Shown: positions 16,501 through 24,526 of the stretch, piece by piece
Layout: every line of letters starts with the position of its first letter
How positions within the stretch are numbered: position 1 is the first letter of the stretch
Assembly (NCBI GenBank): GCA_030653035.1
Contig: JAUSAB010000102.1
Coordinates: forward strand, 1 to 55,042
Direction: 5' to 3'
Source: Desulfocapsaceae bacterium
GTDB taxonomy: Bacteria; Desulfobacterota; Desulfobulbia; Desulfobulbales; Desulfocapsaceae
Length of the DNA: 55,042 nucleotides
Made by a program: the position numbers and the translations under genes
Notes under the pieces: generated by a model
The model's database searches: none
What the model was told of the DNA's origin: nothing
Seen by the model: the letters and a program-made list of their open reading frames with translations, nothing else

Positions 16501-17658
16501 ATGAATGTTTTTATTACCGCTGTCTCCGCCTTTCTTCCCGGTCAACCGGTGCGTAATGATGATCTGGACCGGTATCTGGGGAAGGTGGAGCGGATCGCGG
16601 CCCGGACCAGGCAGATCATCCTTGCCAATAACGGTATTGAGAGCAGACACTATGCCATCGACCCGGAAACAGGGGTCGCCACCCATAGCAATGCCCAGCT
16701 TGCAGCCGAGGCCGTGCGTCGTTTAGCGCCTCAAGGCGAAGAGTGGTCCAGCCGTTTTCTTGAATGCCTCTGTTGCGGCACCTCATCGCCGGATCAGCTC
16801 ATGCCCGGTCATGGCGTCATGGTGCATGGGGAGCTGGGGGTTGGGCCGTGCGAGGTCATCAGTACGGCCGGGATCTGTCTCTCCGGGATCAACGCCTTGA
16901 AATACGGCGCTATGTCAGTGGCCCTGGGGTTGACGAACAGCGCGGTAGCCACCGGTTCTGAGCTGGCCTCCACCTTTATGCGCACGGCTTTCTTTCAGGC
17001 CATGCAGGATGAGGTTGATCGGCCGGAAGGCAGTAAGCGTCATCCTGCTTTTTCTTTTGAGGCGGAATTTTTGCGCTGGATGCTCTCTGATGGCGCTGGA
17101 GCGGTCCTGATTGAAAACAAACCGTCCCCAGACCATCTTTCTTTGCAGATCGACTGGATAGAGATCATCTCCCATGCCCATTGCCTGGAAGCCTGCATGT
17201 ATGCCGGCGCCGTGAAACAGGAAGACGGCAGCCTCAAGGGTTGGCGGGAGTATGCGGTGGGGAGTGACGCGGTATGGCACAATGTCATGACCGTGAAACA
17301 GGATGCCCGGCTGCTTAATCGGGAGGTGATTCGGACCCTGGTTGGTAAAACCCTGCCGACGGTTGTGACTAAACATGGTTTGAAACCAGAGGATATTGAC
17401 TGGTTTCTGCCCCATTATTCTTCGCAATACTTCCGGGAACCGCTCCGGCAGCAACTGCAGGAGATCGATTTTGTCATCCCGGAGGAGCGCTGGTTTACCA
17501 ATCTGGCGAGCAAGGGTAACACCGGATCCGCCTCTTTCTATATCATGCTCGAAGAGCTGTTTGCTTCCGGCAGACTGAAAAAAGGAGAGCGGATATTGGG
17601 CTTTATCCCTGAAAGCGGCAGGTTCTCTGCGGGCTGGATGCTGCTGACGGTAGTTTGA
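16501..17658 (+). CDS. Beta-ketoacyl-ACP synthase III-like (FabH family)
   Basis: A 385-residue KAS III-type ketosynthase. The catalytic triad is present: Cys126 in STAGICLSG, His305 in WFLPHYSSQ and Asn340 in SKGNTGSAS. Such enzymes start chain synthesis by condensing an acyl-CoA or acyl-ACP with malonyl-ACP. Some (DarB-like) instead join two finished chains. It is longer than house-keeping FabH (about 320 residues), with an insertion near residues 160-190 (AFFQAMQDEVDRPEGSKR), which fits a special substrate. It is the last gene of the plus-strand group flavoprotein, radical SAM, KAS III, and ends in a hairpin shared with the convergent gene. Confidence 0.9.
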   Translation: MNVFITAVSAFLPGQPVRNDDLDRYLGKVERIAARTRQIILANNGIESRHYAIDPETGVATHSNAQLAAEAVRRLAPQGEEWSSRFLECLCCGTSSPDQLMPGHGVMVHGELGVGPCEVISTAGICLSGINALKYGAMSVALGLTNSAVATGSELASTFMRTAFFQAMQDEVDRPEGSKRHPAFSFEAEFLRWMLSDGAGAVLIENKPSPDHLSLQIDWIEIISHAHCLEACMYAGAVKQEDGSLKGWREYAVGSDAVWHNVMTVKQDARLLNREVIRTLVGKTLPTVVTKHGLKPEDIDWFLPHYSSQYFREPLRQQLQEIDFVIPEERWFTNLASKGNTGSASFYIMLEELFASGRLKKGERILGFIPESGRFSAGWMLLTVV

Positions 17659-17748
17659 AATAAGGCTGAAGACCGAAGGCTGAAGGACAACCAGCGCAAA
17701 AGAGGCGGCACGTCAGTGGCGCCAGCCCTTCAGCCTTCAGCCTTATTT
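17658..17748. terminator. Bidirectional hairpin built of GGCTGAA heptamers
   Basis: A perfect 14-bp inverted repeat, AAATAAGGCTGAAG (17658-17671) and CTTCAGCCTTATTT (17735-17748), with extra GGCTGAA/TTCAGCC units inside. It overlaps the stop codons of the two convergent genes, and each arm ends in a short A/T run, so it should terminate transcription both ways. The same heptamer family forms an inverted repeat at 21176-21259. Confidence 0.75.
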
Positions 17749-18761
17749 CTCCAGCAGGTGGGGTCTGAGGCCAGATAATCACCGGTCATCTGGTAGGCCG
17801 CCCCGCGGCAGCCGTAGCACTCTTCGGCTTTTTCACAGGTGCGGCAGACCCCTTTGATCATGTTGCGGTAATTTTTCAGGTTGTTGATCACCTCACTGTG
17901 TTTGAGGATGTGGGCAAGTTTGTTGTTGCGGATATTGTCGAGGGCAATGGTGACCCCGACACAGGGGGTGACATCGCCGGTGGCTGTGACCACGCAGGAG
18001 ACCTGGTGGCGCATGCACTTGTTGCCCACCAGTGGCGGCTGGGGTTCCCAGTCGCGGCCAAACCGTTCCCGGTCCATGGCGGAAAGACCGGTGAACAGTT
18101 CCTTGAGCTCGCCGGAATCAACACTCAGCCAGATATTGTCCAGGGCATTGGCCTGCGGGGTGATGACCTCGAAATAGGGCTCGATGTTCTCTTCCCGCAG
18201 CCATTGCCACAGAGCGGGGAGTTCCTTGATGTTCTGGCGGCAGATGACGGTGCTGATGGCCAGGAATTGATCCGGTGAAGGATATCCAGCCGCCCGCAGA
18301 GTGGCAAGTGCCGAGTTGATGATCTGGAAGGCCCCCTTTTTACCAGCCAGCCGGTCCTGAGTTGCCTCGTCCCGCGAATTCAGTTTCAATACCACCCGCA
18401 CCTTTTCTTCGGCAAGGACTGCGGCAAGATCATTGTCAATGCCGGAACCGTTGGTGAACATCTCAATCTCCAGCCCCTCACGACCCAGAAATCGCAGCAT
18501 TTCCACAAGGTGCGGATAGATGCTTGGCTCCCCGCCGAGGATGATGATCTTGCGTGCGCCCAGGGTCTTGGCCTGCAGGATGACATCTTTTATCTCCTCG
18601 CGGGAGAGTTCGTTCCGGCATTCAGCGCGGTCCGGGACATAGCAGTAGGAGCAACGGAAATTACAGATCCGGCTGAATTCGATTTCCATGGAAAGCAGTC
18701 TGTCTGCGGCCACGGCCTCACGGATCTCTTGTTCGGTAAATTCAAGATTATATATCTGCAT
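17730..18761 (-). CDS. Radical SAM/SPASM-domain protein
   Basis: A 343-residue radical SAM enzyme. The SAM-cluster motif is CNFRCSYC at about residues 33-40, followed by the SAM contact GGEPSIYP. The C-terminal SPASM-type region carries a cysteine series for auxiliary Fe-S clusters (CVVTATGDVTPCVG, then CRTCEKAEECYGCRGAAYQ and a final CW). SPASM enzymes often modify peptides but also other substrates. No precursor peptide gene is seen here, and the neighbours are lipid genes. It is the last gene of the minus-strand operon that begins with the acyl ligase. No B12-binding domain is present. Confidence 0.88.
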   Translation of the reverse strand: MQIYNLEFTEQEIREAVAADRLLSMEIEFSRICNFRCSYCYVPDRAECRNELSREEIKDVILQAKTLGARKIIILGGEPSIYPHLVEMLRFLGREGLEIEMFTNGSGIDNDLAAVLAEEKVRVVLKLNSRDEATQDRLAGKKGAFQIINSALATLRAAGYPSPDQFLAISTVICRQNIKELPALWQWLREENIEPYFEVITPQANALDNIWLSVDSGELKELFTGLSAMDRERFGRDWEPQPPLVGNKCMRHQVSCVVTATGDVTPCVGVTIALDNIRNNKLAHILKHSEVINNLKNYRNMIKGVCRTCEKAEECYGCRGAAYQMTGDYLASDPTCWRNKAEG

Positions 18762-18810
18762 GTTTTTTAGGGGCTGTTATGAAATAACCATTACATTTTT
18801 ATCCATTTTT

Positions 18811-18853
18811 ACCATGGCCATGGATGGACTCGCGTCGCTTGCTCCATGGAAGG
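18811..18853 (-). repeat. ~45-bp repeat, intergenic copy
   Basis: Read on the minus strand this is CCATGGAGCAAGCGACGCG followed by AGTCCATCCATGGCCATGG, matching the repeat copies inside the glycosyltransferase (24454-24503) and radical SAM (15217-15366) genes. It sits in the 160-bp gap between two radical SAM genes of the operon. This intergenic copy shows the repeat is not bound to coding DNA. Confidence 0.65.
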
Positions 18854-18921
18854 ATAAAGAGCGACCGGCCCACTATGCCGTTCAAGGGGTTACAATGCTA
18901 CAGTTATTTTTGCATAATGGC

Positions 18922-20412
18922 TCAGTATTGTTCGAGGTCTTTAAAGCGGTTCATGTTTTCCCATCGTGTAACTTCTCTTTGGTAGCGGCCTTCCCAGCCA
19001 TCTTTCTTCATCATCATCCGGTAGCGGAGCTTCAGAAATGGCCGGAAGCAAAAACGCCAGATGGAGGTCCACACTCGCCCCTGTTTTTTTGCCTGGGACG
19101 GAGGGTTCCACCAACCTAACACTATCTGGCGCTGGTACCAGAACTGGTATTGGAGTTGAGCCGAGTCCAGGTGCTTCGTCCGCACATTGGCCCACAGGCC
19201 GTTGTACTTTTTGTAATCGGTCTGATTGGTCACTAACCCATGGTCCAGCAGCTGTTCCCGCATGGCGGTCTTGGGGTAGGGGGTCAGGATCTGGCAGTAG
19301 GAGGCATCGGCGCCAATATCCTTAAAAAACGCATAATTTTCCTTGATCGATTCTTCATCATCTTCCGCGAAACCGAAGATCAGGCCGCCGATCACCATCA
19401 TCCCATAGCGGTGGCAGTTGTCAATGGCCTTTTTGGAGGAGCTGACAATATCACCCTTACCGGCACTCTGTAAATTTTTGACAGAGCCATTTTCAATGCC
19501 CAGAAACACTGAGCGAAATCCCGCTTTCGCCATTTTGGCGACCATTTGTTCCTGGGTGGCCATGGTTACGCAGTCGGCCTGAACGACAAGGTTGAGCCCT
19601 TTATACTTCCTGGCAATAATCGCATCACAAAGCTCGATGACCCGGGCGGGGTTAAGGACGATATTGTCATCGGTGATGAATATCCACCTGGTTTTTCGAT
19701 TATAATAAATATCATCAATGTCTGCCAGCACCCGGCTGATGGGGTAGGTGCGGAAGGTGCGGCCGTACATGTGGCGCATGGAGCAGAAGTTACAGGCGCG
19801 GGTGCAGCCGCGCGAGGTCTCCACCAGTTCGATCTTGGAGGCGAGAATGTGGTAGCCCCAGGTCAGTCGGCGCCCATCGCGGATCGGGAGTTTGATGGTG
19901 TTTAGATCAAGGTTTTCACCACGGGGATTATGAACAAATCCCCCATCCTTTTTATAGGAAAGAGAGGGGATGGCAGCCAGGTCATCGCGGCCGTCCAGTC
20001 CGTTCACCAGACGGCGGCAGGCCTCTTCCCCTTCCCCCCGGATCATGAAGTCGATCCATTGTGACTCCTGTGAGGCGGCGATTTCTTCATGCATCAGGGT
20101 GGCATGGTAGCCGCCGATGACGATCTTGACCTCGGGCCGCAGAACTTTCAGCAGATGGGCAATCTTGATGCAGGTGTCATATTGCCAGGTCATAGCTGAC
20201 AGGCCGACCAGATCGGGTTTGATCTTGGCCATCACCGAGGTCAGATATTTTTTGATGGAGCGCCGTTTGCGGATCAGATCAATGAGATAGACTTCATGAC
20301 CGGCATCGATATTGCCACCTATCGAGGCAATGCCGTGGTTGGGCAGGTGAAACGCCGTTTCATGGATGATGATCGGCACCACATCGGGCATAGAGATGAA
20401 GATGACTTTCAT
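18922..20412 (-). CDS. B12-binding radical SAM protein
   Basis: A 496-residue enzyme. The N-terminal cobalamin-binding domain (about 1-150) shows PDLVGLSAMTW and KIVIGGYHATLM. The radical SAM domain carries CTRACNFC at about residues 203-210, preceded by the usual ETSRG. The C-terminal extension (about 400-496) is rich in Trp/Arg/Lys (WYQRQIVLGWW, RFCFRPFLKLRYRMMMKK) and may contact membranes or ACP; that is a guess. It follows the PlsC-like acyltransferase gene by 7 bases. The family methylates or cyclises unactivated carbon centres. The substrate is unknown. Confidence 0.9.
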   Translation of the reverse strand: MKVIFISMPDVVPIIIHETAFHLPNHGIASIGGNIDAGHEVYLIDLIRKRRSIKKYLTSVMAKIKPDLVGLSAMTWQYDTCIKIAHLLKVLRPEVKIVIGGYHATLMHEEIAASQESQWIDFMIRGEGEEACRRLVNGLDGRDDLAAIPSLSYKKDGGFVHNPRGENLDLNTIKLPIRDGRRLTWGYHILASKIELVETSRGCTRACNFCSMRHMYGRTFRTYPISRVLADIDDIYYNRKTRWIFITDDNIVLNPARVIELCDAIIARKYKGLNLVVQADCVTMATQEQMVAKMAKAGFRSVFLGIENGSVKNLQSAGKGDIVSSSKKAIDNCHRYGMMVIGGLIFGFAEDDEESIKENYAFFKDIGADASYCQILTPYPKTAMREQLLDHGLVTNQTDYKKYNGLWANVRTKHLDSAQLQYQFWYQRQIVLGWWNPPSQAKKQGRVWTSIWRFCFRPFLKLRYRMMMKKDGWEGRYQREVTRWENMNRFKDLEQY

Positions 20413-20419
20413 AATTCGT

Positions 20420-21202
20420 TCATACTGTTTTCCGTTGGTATCTCTCTCTCACCTGTTGTTCCAGTTCGGTCGCCGACGGGATATGGTGCTGATAGTCTGG
20501 TTCGATGCGGTCAAGGAGCTTCAGGCTGATGGTATTTTTGACACTGGTCTGAAAAAGAAACCGGCCGGGGATAAACAGGTTGTTGGTATTTTCAAGCTGC
20601 AGGACATAGATCGGCGCCCTGCAAAGCCTGGCAATCTTCATGGCCCCCTGGTTCAGGTCGCCGAGCCTGCCGTCCCGGCTCCTGGTCCCTTCCGGAAAGA
20701 TAAAGAGGTTGCCGCCGTTGGCCAGAAAATCCTGCATGGTCTCCATCTGCCTGATCATCAACCGGGTAAACCGGCCCTCGCCGCTGGCCGGGAAATACCC
20801 TGATTTTCGGATAATCCAGCCAAAGACCGGCATGGTGAAAAACCGGGTCTTGACCAGGGTGCGGTGCTGTTCAAACAGGGCGATCAGCAACAGGGGGTCC
20901 AGATAGGAGAGGTGGTTGCAGACAATCACTGCCGAGCGGATGGCCGCCACCTCCGTCTCGATCTCCCATCTGTGGCTGGGGGCAGCGCTCCTGAGGATCC
21001 AAAAAAAAACCTGAAAAAAACGACTGTTCAGACGCTGAAAACAGCGTTCCTGTTCCTTGGCAAAGAGGGCGCAGGCCAGATAGCGCCATGAAAAGAACAG
21101 GAAAAAACCAGGGATGAACCAGGTCCAGCAGAGGATGGTGACAAGAAAATCAGGGAACCTGAAGACCGAAGACCGAAGGCTGAAGGCTGAAGGTTCACTC
21201 AT
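20420..21202 (-). CDS. PlsC-like 1-acylglycerol-3-phosphate acyltransferase family protein
   Basis: A 260-residue membrane-associated acyltransferase. It has the two diagnostic motifs: NHLSYLD (the HX4D catalytic pair) and FPEGTRSRDG (substrate binding). There is a hydrophobic N-terminal anchor (FLVTILCWTWFIPGFFLFF). It would esterify an acyl chain onto a glycerolipid or another hydroxyl. The first codons (SEPSAFSLRSSVFR) are encoded by GGCTGAA-type heptamer repeat DNA, so the true N-terminus may have been shaped by repeat invasion. I use ATG 21202, the second codon after a GTG. It lies 33 bases after the FabF-type gene and 7 bases before a radical SAM gene. Confidence 0.88.
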   Translation of the reverse strand: MSEPSAFSLRSSVFRFPDFLVTILCWTWFIPGFFLFFSWRYLACALFAKEQERCFQRLNSRFFQVFFWILRSAAPSHRWEIETEVAAIRSAVIVCNHLSYLDPLLLIALFEQHRTLVKTRFFTMPVFGWIIRKSGYFPASGEGRFTRLMIRQMETMQDFLANGGNLFIFPEGTRSRDGRLGDLNQGAMKIARLCRAPIYVLQLENTNNLFIPGRFLFQTSVKNTISLKLLDRIEPDYQHHIPSATELEQQVRERYQRKTV

Positions 21203-21259
21203 CACGTAATGCCCGGATCAAGCCATTCACGACCTTAAAAACCTTCAGCCTTCAGCCTT
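21176..21259. repeat. Inverted repeat of GGCTGAA heptamers at a gene junction
   Basis: A perfect 20-bp inverted repeat (AAGGCTGAAGGCTGAAGGTT at 21176-21195, complement at 21240-21259) with a 44-base spacer. One arm encodes the N-terminus of the acyltransferase (PSAFSL) and the other the C-terminus of the ketosynthase (ERLKAEGF). It therefore lies across the junction of two operon genes. Confidence 0.85.
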
Positions 21260-22494
21260 TCACCTGATTTAATCAGCAGACAGGTGTTGACCCCGCCGAA
21301 GGCAAAGTTCTGAACGGCCCCGATTCCTATGGTTGCCGGGGTTAACTGCTGCACATGGCGCAGCATGCGGCAGCGTTCGTCAATGTTTTCAAGGTTCAGG
21401 GTGGGGGCGATAAAGCCCTGCTCCATCATGTAGGTGGTCAGGATCGTCTCAATCACCCCGCAGGTGCCCATGGTGTGGCCCATATAGCTTTTCAGGCCGG
21501 TGACGAACGGGCCGTTGTCGCCGTACACACCATGGATGGCCTGGGATTCGATGACATCGCCCATTTTGGTGGCGGTGGCATGGGCACTGACAAAGTCCAC
21601 ATCCTCAGGCGCGATCTCCGCATCTTTCAGGGCCAGTTGCAGGGTGGTGGTAATGCCTTGCAGGTTGGGGAGGATGAGGTCGCCGCCGTTGTTGTTGCAG
21701 GCAAAGCCGATGACCTCGGCCAGAATCGGTGCGCCGCGTCGTTTGGCCGACTCGTATTCTTCCAGGAGCACCGCGCCGCCGCCCTCGCCCACGACCAGAC
21801 CGTCGCGGTCACGGTCAAAGGGCCGGGGGGTGCATTGCGGCGTCGCATTATAGGCGGTGGAACAGGCGAGCAGATTGTCGAAGACCGCGACGGTGGTGGT
21901 GTCGTATTCATCGGCACCGCCGCAGATCATGGCATCCTGCATCCCGTATTTGACCATTTCATAACCAAAACCAATGGCCTGGCTGCTGGTGGTGCAGGCG
22001 GTGGACGAGGCAATGACCCGACCGGTGATGCCGAACATGCGGGTGATGTTGACCGCTGTGGTGTGGACCATCGATCTGAGGTAATCCACGGCCCCGATGG
22101 AAGAGAATTTGGTGTCCAGCTCCTGAAAAAATGTCCGGTAGATATCGCGCTGGACCGTCGGGCTGCCATGGGTGGAGCCGAAGGCCACGCCCAGCCGGCC
22201 GCCGGTGATAAATTCCTGATCCAGGCCGGAGGCCTCCAGCACATCCTTGGCCACCTGACAGGCATAATAGGCAACCGGCCCCATGGTCTTGCGGTGCGTC
22301 CGTTTGAAGCCGTAGTCGATGGGATAATCAACCGAACCGAAAACCCGGGAGTGAATATGCTTGTTCAGCAGCCCATCATCGCGCAGGGGCTTGACCCCGG
22401 ATATTCCCTGTCGGAGACTGTTGATGATATCGTCTTTCCCATAGCCGATGGGGGTGATTGCTGAGCAGGCAGTGATGACAACGCGTCGCTTCAT
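21235..22494 (-). CDS. FabF-type beta-ketoacyl-ACP synthase (KS-1)
   Basis: A 419-residue ketosynthase of the KAS I/II family. The full Cys-His-His triad is present: Cys167 in SSTACTTSS, His305 in VSAHATATKMGD and His340 in KSYMGHTMGT. It should therefore be active in chain elongation with malonyl-ACP. Length and motifs are standard. It overlaps the upstream ACP gene by four bases (ATGA), so ACP-2 and KS-1 are probably made together. Its last residues (GERLKAEGF) come from heptamer repeat DNA. It is one of three separate FabF-type synthases here, apart from the KS-CLF fusion. Confidence 0.93.
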   Translation of the reverse strand: MKRRVVITACSAITPIGYGKDDIINSLRQGISGVKPLRDDGLLNKHIHSRVFGSVDYPIDYGFKRTHRKTMGPVAYYACQVAKDVLEASGLDQEFITGGRLGVAFGSTHGSPTVQRDIYRTFFQELDTKFSSIGAVDYLRSMVHTTAVNITRMFGITGRVIASSTACTTSSQAIGFGYEMVKYGMQDAMICGGADEYDTTTVAVFDNLLACSTAYNATPQCTPRPFDRDRDGLVVGEGGGAVLLEEYESAKRRGAPILAEVIGFACNNNGGDLILPNLQGITTTLQLALKDAEIAPEDVDFVSAHATATKMGDVIESQAIHGVYGDNGPFVTGLKSYMGHTMGTCGVIETILTTYMMEQGFIAPTLNLENIDERCRMLRHVQQLTPATIGIGAVQNFAFGGVNTCLLIKSGERLKAEGF

Positions 22495-22748
22495 GGCTTG
22501 CGGGACGTTTCTATGGTTTCAATGTAATCGAGAATATCGTTGATGGTCCTGATAGACATGGCCTTTTCCTTCTCTTCCCAACTCAGTTTGTAGCCGAGAA
22601 TCAGTTCGATTTTTCCCAGCAGTTCAATGGCGTCGATGCTGTCAAAGCCATGGTCGTCGCGGAGGTTGTCATCGAGTCCGGGTTTTTCAAACTCAAAGTC
22701 TTCGGTCAGGATGGTCAGGATTTTCTCTTGTAATTCATCTCTTTTCAT
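22491..22748 (-). CDS. Acyl carrier protein (ACP-2)
   Basis: An 85-residue acyl carrier protein. The phosphopantetheine serine is in GFDSIDAIELL (about residues 34-44). Helix 2 is acidic, as usual, for docking to ketosynthases. The four-base overlap with KS-1 suggests a dedicated ACP-KS pair. The 99-bp gap to the upstream acyltransferase holds no gene. Confidence 0.93.
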   Translation of the reverse strand: MKRDELQEKILTILTEDFEFEKPGLDDNLRDDHGFDSIDAIELLGKIELILGYKLSWEEKEKAMSIRTINDILDYIETIETSRKP

Positions 22749-22847
22749 AACTGGCGTCCAGGCAAGGGCTAAAAAACGGGAAAATTTTTATCAGTACAAT
22801 GAACTTGGATACTCTATTTTTCGTTTAAATTCAAAAAGAACTTTTAT

Positions 22848-23774
22848 TTAAGCTTCATTGAAGCCAGCGGTCTTTTCTTCGCCTGGTTCTTTACTGTTCT
22901 CCGGTAATTGAAGAAAACGCTCAAAATGGTACCATTCAAAGGGGTGCTGCCGCAGCATTTTTTCGAGCAGATCGGCGTACTGCTGGGCGGCTGCGGTGAT
23001 GGCCGGATCTCTGTCCCGGCGGGCGTGCGGTTTGATGGCAATGGGGTCAGAGAGGGTGAAGCGGTATTCGTTTGTGCCGGTGCGGAAGGCGAAAAAGACG
23101 AAGAGCGGCGCCCCGGAGAGCAGGGCGAAGATATAGGGCGCCGCCGGCACATAGGCGTCATGGCCGAGGAAGGTGACCCGTATCTTGCGTTGATCGCTGC
23201 GCCAGACGATATCCCCGGTTATGGAGACGATGCCCCCGGCCTGGAGATGGCGGATGCCATCGACGGCGGCAAAGGGTGAGCCGCCGTCCTGATCGACGCC
23301 GATGATGGTGACCCCGGCCCGGCGCAGATCTTCTTTCTGCATATGCTCGACGCCTTCTTTTTCCTTGACGCCCATGTAGAGCAGGAGCCGCAGGTCATCT
23401 TTCTGCTGGCGGAGCAGTTTGGCCGCTATTTCCCAGTTGCCGAGATGCGACATCAGCAGAATTCCCCCCTGTTTGCCGATGACGGCCTCCAGTTTTTCCC
23501 AACCCTGGGAGGTAAAGGTGGTGGTGTCGGTCCGGCTTGCCAGGAAGCGGTCGAGGTGGATGGTGGTGAAATTCTGATACTGTTTGAAGGTACACCACAG
23601 GTGATACAGGCTTGATCGTTCCGGGAAAAGCGCGCCATAAAAACGGCGGCTTTCCGGGACCTTGCTGGAAAAGAGAAAATAGCCGGCAGCAACGATCCGG
23701 GAGAAGACCACCAGCAGCCAGGGGCCGCACAGTCGGGTCATCCTGACAAGAAAACGGTAGCCAAGTCCTTTCAT
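22848..23774 (-). CDS. LpxL/HtrB-type lysophospholipid acyltransferase
   Basis: A 308-residue inner-membrane acyltransferase of the LpxL/HtrB (lipid A late acyltransferase) family. The catalytic HX4E motif is SHLGNWE (about residues 109-115). The N-terminal part has the usual membrane anchor (CGPWLLVVFSRIVAAGYFLF). In aryl polyene clusters a protein of this family, next to a glycosyltransferase, attaches the polyene to a lipid; the same order is seen here. It overlaps the glycosyltransferase gene by four bases. The chain transferred is probably the product of the local ACP/KS system. Confidence 0.9.
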   Translation of the reverse strand: MKGLGYRFLVRMTRLCGPWLLVVFSRIVAAGYFLFSSKVPESRRFYGALFPERSSLYHLWCTFKQYQNFTTIHLDRFLASRTDTTTFTSQGWEKLEAVIGKQGGILLMSHLGNWEIAAKLLRQQKDDLRLLLYMGVKEKEGVEHMQKEDLRRAGVTIIGVDQDGGSPFAAVDGIRHLQAGGIVSITGDIVWRSDQRKIRVTFLGHDAYVPAAPYIFALLSGAPLFVFFAFRTGTNEYRFTLSDPIAIKPHARRDRDPAITAAAQQYADLLEKMLRQHPFEWYHFERFLQLPENSKEPGEEKTAGFNEA

Positions 23775-24526
23775 TTGCGGGAGGCTCCAAAAATTCGTTC
23801 CCAGATCAGCCGGTTGAAGGTGCTGGAATTGCGGCAGAAATCTTGCCAGGGCTGAAAGTGGCTGACCCGTACTCCCTTGGGCTGATAGACCACTTCGATC
23901 GGCGCTTCCCTGGTCTCTATTCCCCTTCGTTTTGCCTTGACCAGGATCTCAACCTCAAACTGATATCTTCTGGCCTCGACATCCAGATTCAGGGCTTCGG
24001 GCAAGGGGTAGAGCCTAAAACCGGACTGGGAATCCGATATCAGCGGCCCGCCGGAGGCCCAGACCCAGAAGTTGGAAAAGCCGCGGCCAAAGCGACTGGT
24101 CCAGGGCACGTTCTTCCCCACCATTCCCTTCCGCTTGCCGACGACTATGACCCGGCTGCCGTCAGCCGTCGCCTGCATCAGGGCCCCGGCATCCTCGGGC
24201 CGGTGCTGACCGTCGCCGTCGATGGTGAGGGCCCGGTCGCAGCCCCGCTCCACGGCCGCGGCGAACCCGGTGAGCAGGGCCGCCCCCTTGCCCTGGTTTT
24301 CCGGGTGGCGGAGCACGGTGATCCCTTTGAGGCGGCTCAGGATCTCGGGGGTCTTGTCGGTTGAGCCGTCATCAACGACGATGACAGGCATCCCCAGTTT
24401 CAGGGCCTCCCGGATTACCCCTTCAATCCGCTGTTCGTGATTATATACTGGGATGACAACGGCCACGGATGGCCGAGTGTCGCTCGCTCCAGGGATGGAT
24501 GAAGAGTGACTGATAGCGGTCTTCAT
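23771..24526 (-). CDS. Family 2 glycosyltransferase
   Basis: A 251-residue GT-A-fold glycosyltransferase of the dolichol-phosphate mannosyltransferase-like GT2 group. The core shows VAVVIPVYNHEQ, VIVVDDGSTDKT and the metal-binding TIDGDGQHRPED. I start it at ATG 24526, which overlaps the stop of the DAK2-DegV gene (ATGA); a longer frame upstream is out-of-frame shadow. Residues about 7-20 (HSSSIPGASDTRPS) are encoded by a ~45-bp repeat also found inside the B12-radical SAM gene at 15046, so the N-terminus was extended by a repeat insertion. There is no C-terminal membrane domain. It would glycosylate a lipid carrier next to the LpxL-type acyltransferase. Confidence 0.9.
   Translation of the reverse strand: MKTAISHSSSIPGASDTRPSVAVVIPVYNHEQRIEGVIREALKLGMPVIVVDDGSTDKTPEILSRLKGITVLRHPENQGKGAALLTGFAAAVERGCDRALTIDGDGQHRPEDAGALMQATADGSRVIVVGKRKGMVGKNVPWTSRFGRGFSNFWVWASGGPLISDSQSGFRLYPLPEALNLDVEARRYQFEVEILVKAKRRGIETREAPIEVVYQPKGVRVSHFQPWQDFCRNSSTFNRLIWERIFGASRK
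24454..24503 (-). repeat. ~45-bp repeat inside the glycosyltransferase gene
   Basis: Minus-strand core CATCCCTGGAGCGAGCGACA then CTCGGCCATCCGTGGCC. It is read in frame and gives SIPGASDTRPSVAV, close to IPGSSGIRPSLAV in the radical SAM gene at 15217-15261. Confidence 0.7.

Noticed and set aside
17730-18761. RiPP cluster with SPASM maturase
   Set aside because: No short precursor peptide gene was found near any of the radical SAM genes; the neighbours are acyl-lipid genes.
21355-22464. Long plus-strand open frame of 369 codons
   Set aside because: Antisense shadow of KS-1, which has full catalytic motifs.
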